A stretch of 64,000 bases of DNA from Paracoccaceae bacterium (GTDB lineage: Bacteria > Pseudomonadota > Alphaproteobacteria > Rhodobacterales > Rhodobacteraceae), in assembly GCA_902554705.1 (NCBI GenBank), contig CACDPP010000003.1:1-64000 (forward strand). The letters run 5' to 3'. Below are positions 1-9,179 of this stretch, piece by piece. Made by a program: the position numbers and the translations under genes. Under the pieces are notes generated by a model. It did not search any database, was not told where the DNA came from, and worked only from the letters and a program-made list of their open reading frames with translations. Each line of letters starts with the position of its first letter. Positions within the stretch are counted from its first letter, which is position 1.

Positions 1-2
1 GT

Positions 3-1715
3 AACTTATTATTTAAAGGACATGACACCCTGCGTTTCGTTGCCGAAAAGAATGAATTAATGGATTTGGCAGATAGGGCACTTACCGCTTATTTAAGTGC
101 CGGGTATCGTGCAAGTCATAGTTCACGTGATAAACGCACTGGTAGGGCTATTGGGTTTGTGATGTCGACCTATAGAAAATTAGCTTCTTCATCGGTAGCA
201 GCTATATTGGTCGCTTTAGAACGCAGGCTACAAAGGCTCATTACTGGGGACATGAATCCAAATATTGTAATCAATTTCGATGAAGATTTTGAGGGCGATG
301 ATACCCTAACAGAAAACGAAATACTATCTAACACCCCAGCATTTTTTGATGATGAAGTGGGGCAGCTACAAAATGTGTTGAGTAGGGTAAGAAATGCTCT
401 CATTAATGACAGTAAGCTTGATACTTTTCTCGATGAAATTGCAGGTCCCTTGATAAAACAAGGGCAGAATTTACTGATATTTACTGAGTACCGAGCAACC
501 CAAGATTATTTAAGAGAGAAGTTATTAAGTAGGTTCCCTGAATTGAATAATATAGAACTAATTAATGGTGCGATGTCGCTTGATAACAAAATGGAAAGTG
601 TTTTCCGCTTTAATGAAAGTGAAAGCAAAATTTTAATCTCTACGGAAGCTGGTGGGGAGGGGCTCAACTTGCAAAAATCGTGTCATGTGATGGTAAATTA
701 TGATCTCCCTTGGAACCCCAGTCGGCTGGTTCAGCGAATTGGCCGCTTATATCGTTATGGCCAAGAGAAACGAGTGCAGGTTATAAATATGCAAACTGAT
801 GATAACTTTGACAATCAAGCATTGAACCTAATGATGGATCGCGTAAGCACCATGGCAAACGACATGGCTGCAGTAGCCTCGGAGAACCAAGATGTTTTGG
901 CTGCGGATATTTTAGGTGAATTACTTTCGAACATTGACATGGCTGAAATCTTAGAGCGGGCCGAAACAATGTCAATTCAGCGTACAGAAGAAGAAATTAT
1001 CGAGGCGATCGAGAATGCTAAAGCTGCTCGAGCTGAAGAAGAAGATATACTTCAATTTTCAACCAATTTCACCACGTCTATTGCAGGTGGATTTGATTAT
1101 AGACACATAGTAAGTTTTGTAGAAGGAATGGCTTCCGTTCTAGGTATAGAAGTTAAGCAAAAACTACACCGAGAGAAAACACTTGAATTACAACTACCAG
1201 AAGAATTTGTTGGAAAGTGGCCGGAGTTTGGGCGGAAAAGTATAGTGCGGCTAAGTGTTGATCAGGAAAGAGTTCGTAGAACCCCTGAATTAGTTCCAAT
1301 GGATTTCGAATGTTCATTCGTTTCCGAGTTAGCGGATTTAGCTCAAAATAGGAGAGAATTTGATGGCCTTTATGCAGAAAGCCCAGATCAAAACATTGCT
1401 AAAATCATTTCATTGCAGCAGGTTAGGTGGCAAGGTATTTCTGGTGAAATATTGGAAGAAGAATTGATCCCGATGGGATATAAAAATGGTGCTTTTGAAA
1501 AGATAGAACATAAAGATATGAGCGAAATATTGCTTGATATATGGTCATCTTCGCAAGGTAATCCACAAGGAATGAAAGACGATGAGGCCCACAATATTGC
1601 AAAAAAGATCGCTCCTTCTTTAGAAAAGATAATGCAAGGTGATGTCAGTATAAATAAATCACCAAGTTCGATTTTTACTTTTTCTGCATGTAGGAATTCT
1701 TCATTGACAAGTTAA
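3..1715 (+). CDS. SNF2-type helicase, C-terminal part (cut by left edge)
   Basis: The frame is open from base 3, so the first ATG at 60 is internal and the N-terminal ATPase lobe lies outside the window. The visible part carries a helicase C lobe: a strand-turn segment LLIFTEYRATQDYL, then STEAGGEGLNLQ (motif V) and QRIGRLYRYGQ (motif VI), the classic SNF2/RapA-like arginine-finger signature. About 280 residues follow with no recognised domain. The layout resembles the stand-alone SNF2-like helicases of phage-defence loci such as DrmD of DISARM, but no DISARM partner is present. It should move along or remodel DNA using ATP. A 191-base gap separates it from the next gene, which may have its own promoter. 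Family call is firm; the defence role is inferred from the neighbours. Confidence 0.85.
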   Translation, partial: NLLFKGHDTLRFVAEKNELMDLADRALTAYLSAGYRASHSSRDKRTGRAIGFVMSTYRKLASSSVAAILVALERRLQRLITGDMNPNIVINFDEDFEGDDTLTENEILSNTPAFFDDEVGQLQNVLSRVRNALINDSKLDTFLDEIAGPLIKQGQNLLIFTEYRATQDYLREKLLSRFPELNNIELINGAMSLDNKMESVFRFNESESKILISTEAGGEGLNLQKSCHVMVNYDLPWNPSRLVQRIGRLYRYGQEKRVQVINMQTDDNFDNQALNLMMDRVSTMANDMAAVASENQDVLAADILGELLSNIDMAEILERAETMSIQRTEEEIIEAIENAKAARAEEEDILQFSTNFTTSIAGGFDYRHIVSFVEGMASVLGIEVKQKLHREKTLELQLPEEFVGKWPEFGRKSIVRLSVDQERVRRTPELVPMDFECSFVSELADLAQNRREFDGLYAESPDQNIAKIISLQQVRWQGISGEILEEELIPMGYKNGAFEKIEHKDMSEILLDIWSSSQGNPQGMKDDEAHNIAKKIAPSLEKIMQGDVSINKSPSSIFTFSACRNSSLTS

Positions 1716-1906
1716 ACCTTTAAATTGTCGATTTTATTTGATTTAAAGATACTTATAAGAGCGTTAACTTAAAACACTTATAGGCAGTTTCGAAGTGGGG
1801 GCGGGAAGAAAAATATTGGTTTTAAAACTAAATCAATTCGGTTTTTTAATATTTACTCCTTAAAATTTTTATTGAATGTTACCTGGAAAAAACAAAGGCA
1901 ATCATT

Positions 1907-3706
1907 GTGACTGAAAGCTGGATTTATGAAAAAAAACACCCTAATGGAGGTGCTAGCGGAAGCTCCTATCTTAATGCCTTTAATGGGAGCAAAAAAAACC
2001 TGTCTCATAGTGCTGCACGTGAGGCTGTTCAGAACAGTGTAGATGCGGCAAGTAAAAAAGAAAATGAAGTTCAAATTGAATTCAAATTTAAAAGGCTGAC
2101 CGGAAAAGAATATAAAGATTTCTTCAGTTTTTCTGGCTTAACTGAGCTGAAAAAAAAGCGCGAAAAAATATTGACCAACAAAAACAATGCTTTTTTTAAT
2201 GAGGAAGACCGGCTTAATCTTTTATATATTTCGGACAGCTCTACTACCGGTTTATGTGGCAATCCAGAAAGTCATGATACCAAATTAAGAAAACTTTTAA
2301 TGGAATTAGCTGATGAAGAGAAATTTCTTACTGGTGGTGATGAATTAGGAGGCTCCTATGGGTTTGGGAAAGCAGTCTATGGTGGGTCATCCAACGTGGC
2401 AACTATCTTTGTATATAGTAGAACAAATACAGACTACTCAGGTGGGTTTAAAGGCAAAGATATAAGTATTTTTATGGGCTGTGCCTATCATAACGTTCAT
2501 ACGATAGGCAGAATCAAAAAAACTGGTCGTGGTTTTTTTGGTATTGAAAAGAAAATAGAAAATGAAGGATCTCGTTATGATCCGTTCATCGACAAGCAAG
2601 CAGATGAATTGGCAAAAAAATTTGGAATGGAGCGCGATCCCCAAGACTATGGGACGACTATTCTTATAGTAGATTGCAAGTTAAATCCTGAAGAATTATG
2701 CGCTGGTGTGGAAGAATCTTGGTGGCCTAGATTAGAGTCCGGCTTGCTTGATATTGAAATAATAGACTTTGAAGGAAAATCGCTACCAATAAAACCAAAA
2801 TCCAGAAAACATCTGGCCCCCTTTGTTCAAGCATTTGGTGTTGCGCGGAATATATCACCTCAAATATCGGGAAAATCTCAGCAAAAAGATATTAAGTTAA
2901 AGAACGACGGTAAAACCGTTACCGTCGGCACCGTCGGTCTACAAGTCATTGACGAGGAATTAGATTCAGACATAGATTCAAACAGCGATTATCGCGACCA
3001 GATTGCATTAATGCGGTCCCCGTTAATGGTTGTAGAATACTTTGCAAAACGCTCATTCGGAACGCCGCCAGTGGCTGGAGTTTTTATAGCTGCAAAAGAC
3101 TATAATAAAATGCTTAAAGCATCTGAACCTTTGGAGCATGACCGATGGGCGGAGCATGCCAATCGACTGGAACAAGGTCAGGGCGAAATAATTAGAAAGC
3201 TTCTCGATAACTCTTGGGCGGCACTTAAAAGTTTTCAGGTCTCCGCCAGACCAGCTGAGGATCCATCGCAGAAAAGAATGACACACCTCGAACGAAGTCT
3301 TTCGCAATGGTTTGGTAATACAGGAAAATCACAAAGAAAAGGACCCGACCAACCAAAAACACCAGTGACGATACAACGTCATGTAGCAATAGTTGAAGAA
3401 GAAAATTTTTATAGGATAGAAGGATTTCTAAGTTTAGGTTTAAAGTCAGACTACGAGGAAGATTTTCTTGATGTGGAAGTTAAGTTAGTATGCGCAATAG
3501 TCGATGAAGATAAAGTTTCTAAAATAGACCCAATTCCAATAAATATTGAAGATGCTCCTGACATAAAGAAATTAGAAAACAACCTGGTCGCGTATCTTAG
3601 CAAAGGCTCCAAGACAAAAATATCATTCAAAAGTGAAAGATATGACCCAGGTTGGACAGTAAAATTTATTCCAGAAGTTTCATCAATGTCAGAGGATAGC
3701 AAATAA
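1907..3706 (+). CDS. GHKL-fold ATPase of a putative defence cassette
   Basis: This 599-residue protein has the Bergerat ATP-binding fold in its N-terminal third. The N box is AAREAVQNSVDAA, with the Glu and Asn that bind magnesium and ATP. The G1-like region is ISDSSTTGL, and the G2 lid is GGSYGFGKAVYG. Hsp90, MutL, gyrase and MORC proteins share this fold. No histidine-kinase phosphoacceptor domain is visible. The C-terminal 250 residues are unassigned. The start is a GTG. The gene ends directly at the ATG of the next one, so the two are probably translationally coupled. GHKL ATPases of this sort are known from restriction-modification-like islands related to MutL/MORC proteins; here it lies between an SNF2 helicase and a C5 methyltransferase. 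The fold is clear, the exact role unknown. Confidence 0.8.
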   Translation: MTESWIYEKKHPNGGASGSSYLNAFNGSKKNLSHSAAREAVQNSVDAASKKENEVQIEFKFKRLTGKEYKDFFSFSGLTELKKKREKILTNKNNAFFNEEDRLNLLYISDSSTTGLCGNPESHDTKLRKLLMELADEEKFLTGGDELGGSYGFGKAVYGGSSNVATIFVYSRTNTDYSGGFKGKDISIFMGCAYHNVHTIGRIKKTGRGFFGIEKKIENEGSRYDPFIDKQADELAKKFGMERDPQDYGTTILIVDCKLNPEELCAGVEESWWPRLESGLLDIEIIDFEGKSLPIKPKSRKHLAPFVQAFGVARNISPQISGKSQQKDIKLKNDGKTVTVGTVGLQVIDEELDSDIDSNSDYRDQIALMRSPLMVVEYFAKRSFGTPPVAGVFIAAKDYNKMLKASEPLEHDRWAEHANRLEQGQGEIIRKLLDNSWAALKSFQVSARPAEDPSQKRMTHLERSLSQWFGNTGKSQRKGPDQPKTPVTIQRHVAIVEEENFYRIEGFLSLGLKSDYEEDFLDVEVKLVCAIVDEDKVSKIDPIPINIEDAPDIKKLENNLVAYLSKGSKTKISFKSERYDPGWTVKFIPEVSSMSEDSK

Positions 3707-4618
3707 ATGAGCTGGACGAGGACAGAACCCCAAGAGCTTCGACCTTTTTTTGCACTGGGTGCTCTAAATGCGGTACTTGAAAATATAAAAATATCGACCC
3801 GAGCTGGAGGTGAACCATGTGAAGAAACAAATCTTTTTATTGAGCAACCTGATTTTGAAGAAGTTGTAATTGAAATTATCCCCAACGTGGAAAACAAAAA
3901 AGTAGCGGAAGTCCTTGTTGATAATACAGAAAGCTTTTCTTGGATATTAGTAATCAGAGATCCAATGAAAATGAAAAAATCAGTGTACAACGTTTGGGAA
4001 GCTTCCATTGGGCTTCCTGACAAAATTGTGATCAGAGAAGATGAGCTACCAAAGTATGCACGTGATAGAGACTTTGATATAATCTTAAGTCTATGCCTTT
4101 CTAAAGGTATAGAAGCAAAAAGTGGCTGGCCTTCTTTAATTGGTAGCTGGGTTTGTCAAAAGACCTTTCAGTTTAAGCGCCCAATTCTTAATTCGTCTTT
4201 TGACATCCGTCCTCTGACTGAAGAAATTTTAGAGCGAAATAACTTACCAAAACATTCGTTATTACATGTAGATCTTTTAGTTAATGTTAATGAATTAATG
4301 GAAGAAGAAGATAGTTTTGCTCTGGTTTATGTTTCTGAGAAAATTCTAGATTCCATGCGAGCAAACAGAACTAGTGGAGGGCTATTGGCTATTATGGAGT
4401 ATGAAATAATTTGTGGCATACTCCACACGATTGCAGAAGAATTTGATATTAGCGGTGAAATCCAAAAAGGCTCTCCTATTGCCAGAATAGCAAAACAACT
4501 GGGCTTGGAGGGCGAAAATCAAAGTAGAGAGCTAACAAAGCTTTTTAAAGATCCTTTAAAATTGAGAGCGCTAGTCTGTAATAGTGTTAGACTGACTAAT
4601 TCTTTGGAGAAGTTATAA
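3707..4618 (+). CDS. Unknown protein of the helicase-ATPase-methyltransferase cassette
   Basis: I do not recognise this 303-residue protein. It is soluble, rich in charged residues, and has no signal peptide or membrane segment. The ATG follows the TAA of the GHKL ATPase with no gap, and its own stop shares one base with the next ATG, so it is made in step with the ATPase. The C-terminal third looks helical (ILHTIAEEFDISGE, then a run of basic and acidic helices). No PD-(D/E)XK, HNH or PLD catalytic signature can be seen by eye. Given its place, it may be a structural, sensor or effector part of the defence complex; that is inference only. Confidence 0.75.
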   Translation: MSWTRTEPQELRPFFALGALNAVLENIKISTRAGGEPCEETNLFIEQPDFEEVVIEIIPNVENKKVAEVLVDNTESFSWILVIRDPMKMKKSVYNVWEASIGLPDKIVIREDELPKYARDRDFDIILSLCLSKGIEAKSGWPSLIGSWVCQKTFQFKRPILNSSFDIRPLTEEILERNNLPKHSLLHVDLLVNVNELMEEEDSFALVYVSEKILDSMRANRTSGGLLAIMEYEIICGILHTIAEEFDISGEIQKGSPIARIAKQLGLEGENQSRELTKLFKDPLKLRALVCNSVRLTNSLEKL

Positions 4619-5439
4619 TGTCTTATCCTGCAATATCTCAAAATAACGCTATCCGGTGGTGGAAAGACTGGAAGAATGCTTCTAAAGAAGCTGATGACTC
4701 CAGAGTTGATACTCCTGGTTTTCCTAAAATTGATGAAAAAGAGGATGTAACTGCTTTTGACTGGATTGATGTAGTTGGGGGTGTAGTTTCTGATTTAGAA
4801 AAGGCTTTTTCAAAGGCATCTACCAACATTGAATTTGAAAAAAGAGGCTCTGAGATAATTCATAGAAAATTTCCTGAGTCACCAGCTTTAATGGATCCTG
4901 ATTTTTGGAGTTGGATAGCAATTGTACCTGGCAAAAATTTAATATTACAGAGGTATCCATTCACCAAGAGGAGCCCCATTCCTGATATATTAAATTTTTG
5001 TAAAAAAAACGCTCAAGAGTCTCTCTTTTTCAGACTTTGGGTAAGGAGCGAAATATCATTCAATGAAAAACTTGATGATCCATACGAGTACACAAAATAT
5101 GGAGATGTGGAGTTTTGGAGAAGCCATACTTTTAGGCAAAAATACACTGAAAGCTGGAATGTTTTTGCTGCTTTTGCTAAGTTTCAGTATCCAAATGGAC
5201 CAGATAGTCCAGCTCGGCTTAAGGGTGAAAAAGAGATTGAAATTCGAGAGTTTGTAAAAGCATTAAAGCGTTCCTATGCTAATATTAACTCAGATGTATT
5301 GTCAGAAGAACAAGCCTACAGCTATCTAGAAAACGAGTGGGCAAAAATAAGTCATAAGTTTGGGAGCACGAGCGACAGCGAAGGAAAAAATGGAACAAGT
5401 AGAAGTAGACGGTGGTTTTCTTTCAGCAAACCAAAATAA
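4618..5439 (+). CDS. Unknown tryptophan-rich protein of the same cassette
   Basis: This 273-residue protein has no family I can name with confidence; it might belong to one of the DUF6339-like families seen in R-M-like loci, but I cannot verify this. It is rich in aromatic residues (RWWKDWKNA near the N terminus, DPDFWSWIAI, RLWVRSE, VEFWRSHTF) and ends in a basic, serine-rich tail. The start overlaps the previous stop by one base, with an SD-like GGAG upstream. Its last 50 bases overlap the start of the methyltransferase gene in another frame, and the methyltransferase SD lies inside it. The tight packing argues that it is an obligate member of the cassette. Confidence 0.75.
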   Translation: MSYPAISQNNAIRWWKDWKNASKEADDSRVDTPGFPKIDEKEDVTAFDWIDVVGGVVSDLEKAFSKASTNIEFEKRGSEIIHRKFPESPALMDPDFWSWIAIVPGKNLILQRYPFTKRSPIPDILNFCKKNAQESLFFRLWVRSEISFNEKLDDPYEYTKYGDVEFWRSHTFRQKYTESWNVFAAFAKFQYPNGPDSPARLKGEKEIEIREFVKALKRSYANINSDVLSEEQAYSYLENEWAKISHKFGSTSDSEGKNGTSRSRRWFSFSKPK

Positions 5440-6646
5440 CGGAATATCAGACGAATTTTATGATTGGTGGCATTCGTTCATCCGTGGTGAAAAGAAAATA
5501 GAAAATCAATTTAATTCAAAAATTGAGATAGTAGATTTGTTTTGTGGTGCCGGAGGGCTAGGTCTTGGTGCCCAGCTGGCAAGTTCATTTATAGAAAAAA
5601 AAGCAGAATTTCGTTGTGTGATAGATGCCGATACAGATGCTGTTGAAGTTTACAGACAAAATTTAAATGTGAAAAATGCTTTAAATTGTAGTGTTGCAGA
5701 CCTGGTTGATTATAGAATTAGGATCAAGAATAGTAGAGCAACATTTGCTTACGAACCCTCAGTTATTAATAATGTTTTGGCGCAGTCCCAAGGAGTCGAT
5801 TTGCTTATCGCTGGTCCCCCTTGCCAAGGTCATTCAAATCTTAACAATTTTACTAGACGAAATGACCCTCGAAACGATTTATATGTTGCAACAGCAGCAA
5901 TCGCTGTTGCACTAGATGTTAAAGGCGTCGTTATAGAAAATGTTCCGACAGTTCAGTCTGCTTACGGCGATGTAGTTAAGATTGCCAAAGAAATTTTAGA
6001 AAACTCTGGATATCGTGTTGGTAAAAAAATATTAAAAATGAACCAACTTGGTGGTGCCCAGACAAGATCAAGGCATTTTTTGATTGCCGTAAAGGATTTT
6101 GGAAATTTGGAAGATTTCCAAAGGGTGATTGATAGTTCAGTTGAAAGTTTAAAACGTCCTGAAAAAAGCGTTTTATGGGCCATAAGAGACCTTGAGGATA
6201 AACTTGGTCAGAGTGTGTTTGACTCTGTTCCAAAAGGCTCAAGTGAGACACAAAGAAGAATCGACTGGATGTTTGAGAATAATGCTTATGATCTGGATAA
6301 CTCCGAACGACCAGACTGCCATAAAAATGGAACGACTTATACCGCTGTTTATGGAAGAATGCATGGAGATAAGCCCTCGCCTACATTGACCACTGGGATA
6401 GGAACACCAGGTCAGGGCAGATTTATCCACCCTGAGCGCAACAGATTGATCACTCCACATGAAGCCGCTCGAATTCAGTGCTTCCCTGATACTTACAATT
6501 TTGAACTTTCAAATAAGACTACGACTAGGAAAAATTTAAATAAGTGGATAGGGGATGCCGTTCCATCTATGCTCGGTATGTACGCATGTGCCATCGCTCT
6601 TCAGCAAAATTTGGGAAAACCTTTAAAATTTCCTTGGTCCATATGA
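5390..6646 (+). CDS. DNA (cytosine-5) methyltransferase
   Basis: This 418-residue enzyme should transfer a methyl group from S-adenosylmethionine to C5 of cytosine in a specific DNA site. All main motifs are visible: I (DLFCGAGGLGLG, from about residue 49), IV (GPPCQGHS, catalytic Cys near 145), VI (ENVP, near 183), VIII (QTRSRHFL), and X (GDAVPSMLG) near the C terminus. The variable region before motif X would set the target. The ATG at 5390 is preceded by AAGGAA at a good distance; an upstream in-frame TTG at 5360 is less likely. It closes the cassette and would mark self DNA. No restriction endonuclease is recognisable beside it, so cleavage or blocking of unmethylated DNA would have to come from the helicase, ATPase or unknown proteins. 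Confidence 0.93.
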   Translation: MEQVEVDGGFLSANQNNGISDEFYDWWHSFIRGEKKIENQFNSKIEIVDLFCGAGGLGLGAQLASSFIEKKAEFRCVIDADTDAVEVYRQNLNVKNALNCSVADLVDYRIRIKNSRATFAYEPSVINNVLAQSQGVDLLIAGPPCQGHSNLNNFTRRNDPRNDLYVATAAIAVALDVKGVVIENVPTVQSAYGDVVKIAKEILENSGYRVGKKILKMNQLGGAQTRSRHFLIAVKDFGNLEDFQRVIDSSVESLKRPEKSVLWAIRDLEDKLGQSVFDSVPKGSSETQRRIDWMFENNAYDLDNSERPDCHKNGTTYTAVYGRMHGDKPSPTLTTGIGTPGQGRFIHPERNRLITPHEAARIQCFPDTYNFELSNKTTTRKNLNKWIGDAVPSMLGMYACAIALQQNLGKPLKFPWSI

Positions 6647-6685
6647 AGCAGCTTTTGACCTCCCTTTTCCCTAAATAAAATTTAT

Positions 6686-8080
6686 TTATTCTTCTTCGTG
6701 AGTGATTTGTATTGTTTCCGTATCGTCAAACTCAGTTGTAATTTGCTTGGTTGATTTCGCTCCTAGGGTTCTTAATGCTTCGACTTGCGAAATCACATTA
6801 CCACGTCCTTTTGAAAGTTGATTAAAGGCCTGGTCATATGAATCCTGTGCCATGCTAAGGCGTTCCCCAACTTTTTCAATACTTTGAATAAATCCAGCCA
6901 CCTTATCGTATAATTTACCAGCACGGTCCGCGATTAATTCAGCATTTTTGTTTCGTCTCTCTACTGCCCATACGTTCGCAATGGTCTTGAGCGCCATCAT
7001 AAGCGTTGTAGGAGTTGAAATTGTAATATTTCTTTCCAAGGCATAGTCCGCTAAATTAGGGTCCTCACGCAGTGCCTCTGAAAGTGCGCCTTCGATCGGA
7101 ACAAATAATATGACGTAATCGACCGAAGAGTCTTCTGCCGCATGATAGCCTTTTGCTGAAAGATTATTGATATGATTTTTTATCGATGTTAGGTGACGCT
7201 TTCGCGCAGCAAATGCAGTTTCATCTGTTTCAGCATTCACTGCGTCGTTGTACGCAACCAAACTGACTTTACTGTCAATTACGAGTGTTTTACCCCCAGG
7301 AATTCTAACTACAACATCTGGGCGCAGTCTTTCACCGTCTGTTCCAGTTCGGTGAGCTTGTGTTTCGTATTCCTCTCCCTCGCGCAAACCAGAGCGCTCT
7401 AGGATGTTTTCGAGGATCATCTCGCCCCAAGCACCTTGCAACTGGGTATCACCTTTGAGAGCTTTTGTTAGTGATATGGCTTCCTGTGATATAGCTTCGG
7501 ATCGTTTCGAGAGTTGTGCAATTTCTGCTTTTAGACGTTCACGGTCTTTCACCGTTTCTTCGTGTACTTGTCGAAGTTCTTTTTCAAAATGACCAACATG
7601 TTCTTTTAAAGGGGTTAAAGTGGCTTCAAGTTTTTCAATATTAGCCTTTGAAAAAGTTTCACCTTGCGTTTTAAGAGCTTTTTCTGCCAAGTTCTTAAAT
7701 TTTATTTCCATATCATCCCGCAACTGAGTAAGCATATCGATTTTTTCTTGAGCAGATCGCTGATCTGCCTCTCTGTTTGCGCGCAACTGAGTGATTTCAT
7801 TAGATTGCTTGCGTGCATCCGTATTCAGTTCGTCAATCTTGGAACGCAATTTCGAAAGATCACCGTTAAGGCGCTCGATTTCGTTTTTGCGTTCTTCTGC
7901 CAAAGCGGTCGCGCGGGCTGCCGTTTCCTTAGCAGTTGCTAAGTCCTGTGGGGTTCCAGTTTCGTTTGACGTGACATCAGAATTTGATTTTGCTGACCTT
8001 TTATTTACAAGAAGTGCAACCAAAAGTAAGATCACCACAAGAAACCCTAATAGATTAATGTTAGATTGAATGAATTCCAT
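6686..8080 (-). CDS. rmuC: DNA recombination protein RmuC
   Basis: The 464-residue protein has one N-terminal membrane helix (about residues 8-26), a long coiled coil rich in Glu, Lys and Gln (about 50-210), and the conserved RmuC domain with LQGAWGEMILENILERSGL, a VIDSKVSL stretch and FVPIEGALSEAL. RmuC proteins limit inverted-repeat-dependent rearrangement in E. coli, and the core is related to PD-(D/E)XK nucleases; DSK in VIDSKVSL fits that fold. Length is typical. It is convergent with the defence methyltransferase, with 39 bases between the stops, so it probably marks the chromosomal side of the island. Confidence 0.93.
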   Translation of the reverse strand: MEFIQSNINLLGFLVVILLLVALLVNKRSAKSNSDVTSNETGTPQDLATAKETAARATALAEERKNEIERLNGDLSKLRSKIDELNTDARKQSNEITQLRANREADQRSAQEKIDMLTQLRDDMEIKFKNLAEKALKTQGETFSKANIEKLEATLTPLKEHVGHFEKELRQVHEETVKDRERLKAEIAQLSKRSEAISQEAISLTKALKGDTQLQGAWGEMILENILERSGLREGEEYETQAHRTGTDGERLRPDVVVRIPGGKTLVIDSKVSLVAYNDAVNAETDETAFAARKRHLTSIKNHINNLSAKGYHAAEDSSVDYVILFVPIEGALSEALREDPNLADYALERNITISTPTTLMMALKTIANVWAVERRNKNAELIADRAGKLYDKVAGFIQSIEKVGERLSMAQDSYDQAFNQLSKGRGNVISQVEALRTLGAKSTKQITTEFDDTETIQITHEEE

Positions 8081-8308
8081 TTTTTATCCTTTAATTTATT
8101 TGTTCTGCTCTGGATGAAATTCGACGATATTTTGGCGATTGACTGCGCTCAGGAGGATTTCTAGCACAGGTTCCATAACTTTTGGTTCTAGACGTAGCAT
8201 ATTACTTTGTTCACGCTGGACATACTTAATTTCCTTTTCCACTCCAATCCTTACATTTGCTCCTATCAAAATAAAGACTGTTTTTTTTGTAGAAATAAAA
8301 AATATTTT

Positions 8309-8515
8309 ATGGAAAACGATGATGCTGTCTACGATGGGCTTAAAAGGCTTGGTCGGGAAGAGGGGCGTCCTTTGAAGTCCACTTTGACTCGTTTTGCGAT
8401 CACACCTTGGTGTCATATAACAATCAACGAAAGGTATACCCGTAATTTAACTAAGGACGATGCCGATATACTTGCAAGTGCGTTTCTAAAGTCACTGAGA
8501 GACTTAATTGATTAG
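8309..8515 (+). CDS. Small hypothetical protein
   Basis: A 68-residue reading frame beginning MENDDAVYDGLKRLG and ending SAFLKSLRDLID. It looks like a natural soluble protein: balanced composition, and a helical end. There is no good SD in front of the ATG, and a longer frame from 8207 exists but its N-terminal part looks like non-coding sequence. It lies divergent from rmuC and 77 bases upstream of the DUF3127 gene. No family recognised. Confidence 0.5.
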   Translation: MENDDAVYDGLKRLGREEGRPLKSTLTRFAITPWCHITINERYTRNLTKDDADILASAFLKSLRDLID

Positions 8516-8591
8516 CGAACTAATGTGATCTAAAGATCAACTTAGAAGATGAGTATCAAAGTATTTAATATTGCCAAGGAAGGTTACACTA

Positions 8592-8954
8592 GTGGAAATC
8601 AAAGGAAAAATTGTTGAAATTCTACCAGAAAAGTCTGGGCAGTCTGCAAATGGTGAATGGCGAAAGCAGGAATATGTTTTAGAGACTGATTCCAATTACC
8701 CTAAAAAGATTTGTTTTATGGCTTGGGGAGATAAGATTGGAGAGTTCAACCTCAAACAGGGCGACTCCGTAGAAGTTTCGGTAGACTTAGAGAGTCGAGA
8801 ATATAACGGACGCTGGTACACTGATGTTAAGGCATGGAAGGTTTCCAAAGATGGCATGGGTGCTCACAATGGGCAAACAAATGGAGACCAAGATCTTAAT
8901 CAAACCGAGAATGAGACTAACTCATCGATAGGCGACGACGATATCCCGTTTTAG
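8592..8954 (+). CDS. DUF3127 OB-like protein with SSB-type acidic tail
   Basis: The product is 120 residues from the GTG at 8592, which has AGGAAGG eight bases ahead; an in-frame TTG at 8571 is the alternative. Residues 1-80 (VEIKGKIVEILPE, then NGEWRKQEYVLET, KICFMAWGDK, and YNGRWYTDVKAWKV) fit the DUF3127 family, a beta-rich OB-like fold. The rest is a disordered Gln/Asn/Glu linker that ends in DDDIPF, the tail by which single-stranded DNA-binding proteins recruit repair enzymes. Role is inferred as single-strand DNA binding or an SSB mimic. DUF3127 is best known to me from Bacteroidetes, so its presence here is unusual. Confidence 0.8.
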   Translation: MEIKGKIVEILPEKSGQSANGEWRKQEYVLETDSNYPKKICFMAWGDKIGEFNLKQGDSVEVSVDLESREYNGRWYTDVKAWKVSKDGMGAHNGQTNGDQDLNQTENETNSSIGDDDIPF

Positions 8955-9033
8955 GCTCACAGTGAAATTTTACAATTTTGGCTTTATTTAAATGATCTTC
9001 ACGATAATCAAGTAAAGAGTGAAAATTCGATCA

Positions 9034-9056
9034 GGGCAGTACGGGTAGCACTGCCC
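9034..9056. terminator. 7-bp hairpin downstream of the DUF3127 gene
   Basis: GGGCAGT at 9034-9040 pairs perfectly with ACTGCCC at 9050-9056 over a 9-base loop. It lies 80 bases after the DUF3127 stop. There is no immediate U-run, so it is a weak terminator candidate; a T-rich stretch follows only about 30 bases later. It may end transcripts from either side. The rest of 8955-9179 shows nothing else I can name. Confidence 0.35.
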
Positions 9057-9179
9057 AAACCAACTTAGTGAAGAGTTTTTCACGTTTTTTTTAAAGCATC
9101 TACATAATTTTCTACATTAAGAGGTGACATGTATTAAGTTACTACTTAATACTGTCCAACTATCTCCTCTAAACTAATG

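Noticed and set aside
1-6646. Calling the left cassette DISARM or MZA
   Set aside because: There is no DrmA, DrmB or DrmC-like gene, and no Z1 or AIPR partner. Only the helicase and methyltransferase types resemble parts of those systems.
8096-8416. 106-residue minus-strand frame
   Set aside because: It has an unnatural composition and overlaps the better plus-strand 68-residue gene and the rmuC leader; looks like a shadow.
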